Assembly (NCBI GenBank): GCA_012840385.1
Contig: DULK01000063.1
Coordinates: forward strand, 1 to 60,901
Length of the DNA: 60,901 nucleotides
Source: Syntrophomonadaceae bacterium
GTDB lineage: Bacteria > Bacillota > DSM-12270 > Thermacetogeniales > Thermacetogeniaceae
Reading direction: 5' to 3'
How positions within the stretch are numbered: the first letter of the stretch is position 1; every line of letters begins with the position of its first letter. The notes beneath the pieces are model-generated. The model saw only the letters and a program-made list of their open reading frames with translations. It was not told where the DNA came from and ran no database searches. Position numbers and translations under genes: made by a program. Below, in pieces: positions 55,570 to 60,901 of this stretch.

Positions 55570-56813
55570 TTTTTTACACCGCCGGTCTCCCGCACCGGCT
55601 GCCCGTCCTTTAGCCCTTTGGGGTTCAGGATCACCCGCTTTCCGGGCTCGATGCCGGAACGGATCTCCGTGTAGAGTTCGTTGCTGTATCCCACCGTAAC
55701 CGCCCGCCTGCGGGCGCGTCCGTCTTCTATGACAAATACCGTCCTGTTGGGGCCTTTACCGACAACAGCCTCATTGGGAACAAGAACGGTCTGGTGCGGC
55801 TTGACCCGATAGATGACCGCATCCACCGTCGCCCCCGGTTTGAGTTCCTGCCGGCCTTGAATGATTTCGATATAAACCTTTACCACATTTTCCGATTCCC
55901 GGGCGCCGCTCCTCACCACCGCCGGGGAAACCCGGGAGACTTTTCCCTTAAAGGTTTTACCCGGTGCGCCTGCCCAGTTCAGATCCACGTCCTGCCCCGG
56001 GGCAATGCCGCCGATGTCCTGCTCGCTGACCTCGGCCACCACCTCCAGGGCATCCGGGTTACCGATGGTCAGAATCGGCGCCCCCGGTTGCAGATAGCTT
56101 CCCACTTCAGCACTTATTTGCAGCACGACTCCGTCAATGGGAGCGGGGAGCCTGCCCTTATCCACCATGCGACGGGCATTGTCCAGAGCGACCTGCGCCT
56201 GTTTCAGCCGGGCCTGCTGAATTTTGATGCGATCGGTATTCCCCTCCCGGAGAGCCTGGAGTCGGGCGGCAGCACCTTCTTCCTCTGCCTGCGCCCTGGA
56301 GTATGCGGCCTCCACCTCTTCGTACTCCGCCGCGGACACTGCCCCCTGGTCCAGCAAATACTTGTAGCGCTCCAGTTTCTTGCGGGCGGCCTCGGCCGCG
56401 GCCCGGCTCGCCTGGAGGGCGCTCTCCGCCTCCGCCAGCCTCTCCGGCTTCGCCTCATCATATGCCTGATCCAGTTCGGCGCGGGCGGTGTTGTAAGCCG
56501 CTTCGGCCTCCCGCAGGCTTTGCTCGCTATCGGCCAGATCCAGCTCGCCCAGCGACTGCCCGGCCGCCACCCGGTCCCCCTCTTTCACCTTGAGGCTCAC
56601 GAGTCGGGCGGCGTAAGGAGCAACCACATCTGCGGGGTTTACCGTCTCCACTTTCCCTGTGGCCAGAACCTTGTCCTCGTACACCCGCCTCTCGGCCACC
56701 CCGGCCCTTACCTCTACCGCCGAGGCGCCGTAACCCCTAAAAACGGCCGCCACCACCACGGCAACAATCAGCACCGCCCCGGAACCCATAAGCAGCAACT
56801 TGGTTTTCGGCAA
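55566..56813 (-). CDS. HlyD/MacA-type membrane fusion (adaptor) protein
   Basis: A 415-residue adaptor: N-terminal signal anchor (about 5-25), a split lipoyl domain (VVAPYAARLVSLKVKEGDRVAAGQSLGELD and APIDGVVLQISAEVGSYLQPGAPIL), a long coiled-coil hairpin (about 90-215), beta barrel and a C-terminal membrane-proximal domain. It is the first of the three export genes. Confidence 0.92.
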   Translation of the reverse strand: MPKTKLLLMGSGAVLIVAVVVAAVFRGYGASAVEVRAGVAERRVYEDKVLATGKVETVNPADVVAPYAARLVSLKVKEGDRVAAGQSLGELDLADSEQSLREAEAAYNTARAELDQAYDEAKPERLAEAESALQASRAAAEAARKKLERYKYLLDQGAVSAAEYEEVEAAYSRAQAEEEGAAARLQALREGNTDRIKIQQARLKQAQVALDNARRMVDKGRLPAPIDGVVLQISAEVGSYLQPGAPILTIGNPDALEVVAEVSEQDIGGIAPGQDVDLNWAGAPGKTFKGKVSRVSPAVVRSGARESENVVKVYIEIIQGRQELKPGATVDAVIYRVKPHQTVLVPNEAVVGKGPNRTVFVIEDGRARRRAVTVGYSNELYTEIRSGIEPGKRVILNPKGLKDGQPVRETGGVKK

Positions 56814-56840
56814 CGCAGGTTCTCCTTCCCTGATAATTGG

Positions 56841-57548
56841 TTAAAAACCGATACCGGCGGGCACTTTTGCCAGAGCATACAGGGCCATCACCACCGCATA
56901 TGCAAACCAGGAGCCGAAGAGCAGCCCGAACACCCCGCCGGAACTCCTGCTCCTCATGGCCGCCGCGCCCCCGATGCCCCACAGCGCAAGGCTCCACCAG
57001 ACAAAGGGGTTGCAACCGGTAAGGAAGAAATAGATAAAGCTTTTCTGATACGGAAGAAAGGCGGCCAGGCTCAAGCTGATCTTCCCAAAATTTTCGGCGG
57101 GGGCTCCTGCAACAACAGCAGTATGTAAGATCTTGCCGATAAGAACAGGAAGATAACCGTAAACGGCCACCGCGAAGAGGGTGCCGAATTTCGTCCCTTT
57201 GGCGCCGAACAGGTCGTAGATTTTCAGGAGACCCGCAATGACCAGCCAGAGAAGCCATGGCCCTGCCAGCGCGGCCAGGACGCTTACCGCCATGGCGGCG
57301 ATAACTGCTATATTCTGGCTCGCCGCCAACTGCTCAGGCGGGAGCTGAACCACTCCGCTTTTCAGGGTCCATAAGGTGAATTCCCGGATCTTGGGCAGCA
57401 GCACGAGGGTCAACAGCACATTAATCCCGCAGGCCCACAGGGCCGGTTTGAAAAAAGCAGGCTGCTCAACCATCTCCTTGAATACCAGCCCGGGATTCGT
57501 CAGCACGGCAAAAAACCACTTCATTACCCGCGGCCTTTTATCCTCCAT
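56841..57548 (-). CDS. Yip1-family integral membrane protein
   Basis: A 235-residue protein with about five hydrophobic helices and the Yip1 pattern (FFAVLTNPGLVFKEMVEQPAFFKPALWACGINVLLTLVLLP; VAVYGYLPVLIGKILHTAVV). It precedes the MacA-like gene by 27 bases, so it likely belongs to the export operon. The function is unknown. Confidence 0.8.
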   Translation of the reverse strand: MEDKRPRVMKWFFAVLTNPGLVFKEMVEQPAFFKPALWACGINVLLTLVLLPKIREFTLWTLKSGVVQLPPEQLAASQNIAVIAAMAVSVLAALAGPWLLWLVIAGLLKIYDLFGAKGTKFGTLFAVAVYGYLPVLIGKILHTAVVAGAPAENFGKISLSLAAFLPYQKSFIYFFLTGCNPFVWWSLALWGIGGAAAMRSRSSGGVFGLLFGSWFAYAVVMALYALAKVPAGIGF

Positions 57549-57827
57549 ATCAGCGCCCCCCGATATTTTTCTAAACTAAAGTTCTATTCGCTGAAACTCA
57601 GTTGTTCCCTTTTGGAAAAAAATAAAAATCATGAGCATCTTTTCGACATTTTTTTAAATCGACTGTGGGGGTATACCGGGGCTTTCACAACGTAGGTTCC
57701 GGGCTACACCCTGTTGAACATGTAGAATCCCCGGAAATCCGTATAGGTAATCTGTTACAAGGTTTCCAGCTCCCTTGCGTCAATCGAGTACAGGCCGACG
57801 CCAGGCCTATTCCGGAGACCATAATTT

Positions 57828-57880
57828 AAGAACAAAAACAAATGCCGGCCATTCCATCTTCTGATGGGAACCAGCCGGCG
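57828..57880 (-). terminator. Terminator after the thioredoxin-reductase-like gene
   Basis: On the minus strand GCCGGC pairs with GCCGGC, with inner CCATC/GATGG, and the stem is followed by ATTTGTTTTTGTTCTT. The rest of the 57549-57969 gap shows nothing else I can name. Confidence 0.8.
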
Positions 57881-57969
57881 GGTTTGAATTCAGTCACGCC
57901 TGGAAGATCATCCCTTATGGTCCGGTAGTGATACCGGATAAAGTCAAAGATTATGACAAAGTCCTGGCA

Positions 57970-58851
57970 TCAGTCCTTCTTCTTGCCGTCCAGGTAGCGG
58001 ACGGCGCTGAGGGCGGCGGTCAGCCCCTCCCCAACGGCCTTCCCTACCTGGTAGGGCTTTCCGGTGCAGTCTCCTGCGGCAAAGATGCCGGGGATGTTCG
58101 TCTCCATCTCCCGGTTGACGACGATGGAACCCTCTTCAATCTCCAGCCCTTCCACGAGCCGCTCTGCCGGGGCCACGTCCCTGATGATAAAAACCCCTGC
58201 CACGGGGAGTTCTCCCCCAGGCAGAGCCAGTCCCGTCACCTGCTCCCGGCCGAGAACACCCTGCGGTCTCTCATGATGGACCTCAACCGTGGGGTTAACC
58301 TCGCCAACTTCCTTGTACCAGGGGAAATAGTGCACCCTTTTGCAGATCTCCGCCAGGAAATTGACGTCCTCCTCGGCCTCCGGTATCTCCCCGATGACCG
58401 CAACCTCTTTGTCACGGTAAAGGGGGCCGTCGCAGGTGGCACAGTAGCCGAGGCCGCGCCCTAACAACTCCTTCTCGCCGGGAAGGAACCGGGCCTGCTG
58501 GCTGCCGGTTGCCAGGATCACCGACCTTGCCCTGCACATCTGGTTGCCCCGGGTGACACAGACCAACTCCTTCCCCGGATAGATGCTCTCAATGCGCTCC
58601 TGCTCGACAACCGCTCCCAGTTTGCGGGCGTGAGCCAGGAACCGGTTCTGCAGTTCCTCCCCTGAGATGCCCGGTATACCCGGGTAGTTGTTGATCTCCG
58701 GCGCCTTCTTCAGCCGCGAGGACCCGATCTCCGCGCCCAGCACGAGCACGCTCTTCTCCCGGATCCGGCCGTTGACGGCAGCGGCCAGCCCGGCAGGGCC
58801 GCTGCCTACTATCAATATATCCCAAACTACTTTCGTGTTTTGTTCGTCCAC
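57970..58851 (-). CDS. Thioredoxin-reductase-like flavoprotein
   Basis: A 293-residue FAD/NAD(P) oxidoreductase: FAD motif ILIVGSGPAGLAAAV, redox Cys pair CATC (about 137-140) in GYCATCDGPLY, second FAD motif IPGIFAAGDCTGKPYQVGKAVGEG. The NADP-binding region (EVAVIGEIPEAEEDVNFLAEI) departs from the usual GGGNSA, so the donor or partner may be unusual. GTG 58851 follows GGAGGG by eight bases. It follows the DUF1786 gene by 37 bases. Confidence 0.85.
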   Translation of the reverse strand: MDEQNTKVVWDILIVGSGPAGLAAAVNGRIREKSVLVLGAEIGSSRLKKAPEINNYPGIPGISGEELQNRFLAHARKLGAVVEQERIESIYPGKELVCVTRGNQMCRARSVILATGSQQARFLPGEKELLGRGLGYCATCDGPLYRDKEVAVIGEIPEAEEDVNFLAEICKRVHYFPWYKEVGEVNPTVEVHHERPQGVLGREQVTGLALPGGELPVAGVFIIRDVAPAERLVEGLEIEEGSIVVNREMETNIPGIFAAGDCTGKPYQVGKAVGEGLTAALSAVRYLDGKKKD

Positions 58852-58888
58852 TACTGCATCCCTCCATACAACTTGCGATCAAGCCCAG

Positions 58889-59923
58889 CTACATCTGCAA
58901 TACCTCTTTGACAGCGGCCACCAGGCCGAAACAGCCGCTCAGCATCATATCCCCAAAGGGAACCGCAAAATACCCCAGCCCTTCCGCCATTTTCCGCTGC
59001 GGGCCGGTAACGGCGATGAAGTTAAAACTATCGGGGCCAGGCGCATCGGCAAGGCGGGCACAGCCGTGCCCCCCGTCGTTGTAAACCTCTTCATTGGTCA
59101 CTTCCCCTCTGGCAAACCGGGAAAGGTAATCCCTTAGCTTATCGTGGGTCATCAATCCGGTGTGGTGCTCAAAAATGCCCCAGATGCGCTCTCCCTTCAC
59201 AAGGGCGGCGAGCACATGCTGGTTGCCCACGTTGACGACCATTACCCCCTCTTCCTGTTTGCCGCCAACCACAGGATCCAACAGGGCGCCCCGGATGGCC
59301 GCGGCACCCGTATCCATCATCAACGCCCCGGGGGCTGCTTCCTGCACCGCCAGCATTCTCGTCAGATACGGCGGCACCTCCCTGTAGATCAGGTCGGAAA
59401 TGCGGCCCCCCCGGGCAAGGAACGCTTCCCAGTGCTCAAACCGGAATTTCCTGTTGCTCTTTCCGATGGCCTCGCCGTGGTCCTGCACGGCGACGGCAAC
59501 GGTTTCGGGAATCGCCACATCAAACAGGGAGAGAGCCTGGCCCAGGCCGTCCAGGTCAAGGTCCTGCAGGTAGAGGCCGATACAGTCCTTTTGGGGCATC
59601 TTTTCGACAATCTGCACCCCCATCGCCTCCACTTCACGGATGTCGTCCCTGATCGTTTTAGCGGCGTAAGGGGTTGCATAGACACCCAACCCGGCGGCCA
59701 GGTGCTGCCGCAGGGCGCGGACGATGGGTCCACCCCCCATCAGGCTGCCGCACAGGTAGATGTCCTGCTTTTGGGCGGTGGCCCTGGCTATCCTTCCGGC
59801 CATGATCCGCGTCTGGGAAGGAAGGACGAGCTTCACACAGTTCTCCACGGGGATGCCTTCTTCATAGAGAAGAATGTCCTGGGTCCCCGCTCCGATGTCC
59901 ACAGCCAATATGGTTTCTACCAA
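58889..59923 (-). CDS. DUF1786 actin/Hsp70-fold protein
   Basis: A 344-residue DUF1786 protein. ILAVDIGAGTQDILLYE and GALMMDTGAAAIRGALLD resemble phosphate loops of the ASKHA fold, and VMVVNVGNQHVLAALV a third strand-loop. The role is unknown; these genes occur in archaea and anaerobic bacteria. An AGGAGG site precedes the start. It probably forms an operon with the reductase-like gene. Confidence 0.8.
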   Translation of the reverse strand: MVETILAVDIGAGTQDILLYEEGIPVENCVKLVLPSQTRIMAGRIARATAQKQDIYLCGSLMGGGPIVRALRQHLAAGLGVYATPYAAKTIRDDIREVEAMGVQIVEKMPQKDCIGLYLQDLDLDGLGQALSLFDVAIPETVAVAVQDHGEAIGKSNRKFRFEHWEAFLARGGRISDLIYREVPPYLTRMLAVQEAAPGALMMDTGAAAIRGALLDPVVGGKQEEGVMVVNVGNQHVLAALVKGERIWGIFEHHTGLMTHDKLRDYLSRFARGEVTNEEVYNDGGHGCARLADAPGPDSFNFIAVTGPQRKMAEGLGYFAVPFGDMMLSGCFGLVAAVKEVLQM

Positions 59924-60147
59924 TCGAACGACCTCCTCTGATTATTTTGCTGATTGTTGCGATTTTAATTCACCGAAAAGCAGGAGCATTTTATGTGAAA
60001 CAGGCGCCGCCGGCAACACAACCCGATAAAGGTTGTCTCCGTCGATTAATCTATCCCTATAAGAGCTATCTCAAAAAATATGAAGAGGTCATCCTTTTGC
60101 AGATTCGACCACACGTATCTTACTGCAATCATCGGCGGAAGGCGACT

Positions 60148-60573
60148 TTAAGGAAAAAACACCCTCTCCCCCACTTTGACGCGCCGGAAGGTAAGGTTGT
60201 AAAATACCCTGCGGTTTAACTCCTCCGGGTTTCCCCCGTGTCGCTCCACCACATCGACGCAGAGATTCCAAAAGGAATTAAAAGGCCTGAGGGACGCTCC
60301 CAGAGTGGCGTAAATGCGCCTCCCCTTGTCTGTGAGGCGAAGTCCTTCCTCTGCAATAAGCTTTTCTTTCCTGAGATCGTCTATAATGCGCTGAACACTT
60401 CTGCTGTAAGCGCCCGTCCCCGTTCTTACAAAATCGTAAAACCCCAGGTCCTGCTGCTCCATCTTTTCCGCGCTGACCAGAAACAGGAGGTTGTGCAGTG
60501 AGCGAACCGATTCAAAGTTGTAGCACATGAGCAGCCGCAAAATCAGGACATGCTGCACTGTATAGGAAATCAA
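60148..60573 (-). CDS. Hypothetical winged-helix-like protein
   Basis: A 141-residue protein I cannot name. The N-terminal part (VQHVLILRLLMCYNFESVRSLHNLLFLVSAEK...YSRSVQRIIDDLRKEKLIAEEGLRLTDKGRRIYATLG) reads like a winged helix with a wing ending LTDKGR. It resembles the phage-associated/YwgA-like type in outline. It starts at ATG 60573 and has no operon partner in view. Confidence 0.6.
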   Translation of the reverse strand: MISYTVQHVLILRLLMCYNFESVRSLHNLLFLVSAEKMEQQDLGFYDFVRTGTGAYSRSVQRIIDDLRKEKLIAEEGLRLTDKGRRIYATLGASLRPFNSFWNLCVDVVERHGGNPEELNRRVFYNLTFRRVKVGERVFFP

Positions 60574-60730
60574 AACTACCGCATCTCCCAGAACTCTGCT
60601 ATGTTACTACTTAATTTCTAGCCAATCAAATAATTTCCTGCATGCATCCAAATATAACCCAAAGGGTTATTTTTATTTACAGGGCAGACCACCACGCCTC
60701 CTCCGGCGGCACCAACAGAGTATGAAACCT

Positions 60731-60894
60731 GGTTATCCTTGCGCTTGCTCCCGGACTCCGTTGAACTCGCCCTAGGACTCGTCGCAGACGGCAGCCGACC
60801 GCCTCCTACGCTGCATCCTTGCAGCGGAGTCGGCTACTTCGGCATCCATGCCTCAGTTCGGCTGCCGTTAGCTGCTCCTTCGTCAAGGGCGAGT
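60731..60894. repeat. Structured repeat element at the window edge
   Basis: The first part (60731-60763) matches 15302-15336. It is followed by nested inverted repeats: ACTCGCCCT (60765-60773) with AGGGCGAGT (60886-60894), ACGGCAGCCGA (60788-60798) with TCGGCTGCCGT (60858-60868), and CGCTGC (60809-60814) with GCAGCG (60821-60826). This could be a structured RNA or a MITE-like element; it may extend past the window. No gene is seen from 60574 to the end. Confidence 0.65.
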
Positions 60895-60901
60895 AACAAC
60901 C

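Noticed and set aside
59947-60219. Plus-strand 90-codon frame beside the DUF1786 gene
   Set aside because: It overlaps the end of the minus-strand hypothetical gene, lacks a start signal and has no recognisable domain.

Overview
The window is a 60.9 kb stretch of a moderately GC-rich, Gram-positive-type (Bacillota/Clostridia) chromosome. Three things point there: a glmS ribozyme before glmS, a T-box leader before a branched-chain amino acid operon, and the cdaA-cdaR-glmM-glmS order. A corrinoid methyltransferase cassette and a ferritin-like peroxide protein suggest an anaerobe, perhaps a thermophilic acetogen or syntroph. I cannot name the species.

Layout. 0-1.7 kb: an IS1182-type transposase and a spacer holding a hairpin. 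1.7-7 kb (minus): c-di-AMP synthase, its regulator, phosphoglucosamine mutase, and GlmS under a self-cleaving ribozyme. 7.1-8.4 kb: an MFS exporter. 8.4-10.9 kb (minus): a GntR/UTRA repressor, a corrinoid protein and a URO-D-type methyltransferase, with a promoter and a HutC-type operator visible. 11-12.8 kb: a DUF881-Sbp-DUF881 module. 13.7-26.1 kb (minus): one ~12 kb operon, ilvE-ilvD-ilvB-ilvN-ilvC-leuA-leuC-leuD-leuB-cimA, behind a textbook sigma-A promoter and a T-box. It encodes valine, leucine and threonine-independent (citramalate) isoleucine synthesis. 26.2-27.3 kb: an Fe-S-type Rrf2 regulator that appears to start at ATT, and a rubrerythrin-like protein.

The centre of interest is 28,191-50,798: a ~22.6 kb site-specifically integrated element. 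It has split a PRK06851-type P-loop gene in two (C-terminal part 27,354-28,190; N-terminal part 50,793-51,074). Joining the parts restores an in-frame 370-codon gene. Joining the element ends restores an attP-like site with 20 bp inverted arms that match at 16 of 20 positions. The element carries a large serine recombinase with a coupled 57-residue protein, two toxin-antitoxin modules whose toxins are broken, transposase fragments, a CRISPR array of 135 repeats by my manual count, and a complete type I-B operon (cas6-cas8-cas7-cas5-cas3-cas4-cas1-cas2). I see no phage structural or conjugation genes. It therefore looks like a CRISPR-Cas system carried on a recombinase-mobilised island.

Right of the element lie a membrane segment plus PAS-GGDEF-HD-GYP pair that may be a frameshifted single gene, a MacA/MacB-like export operon with a Yip1 protein, a DUF1786 plus thioredoxin-reductase-like pair, a winged-helix-like hypothetical gene, and a structured repeat at the window edge that shares a motif with the leuB-cimA spacer.
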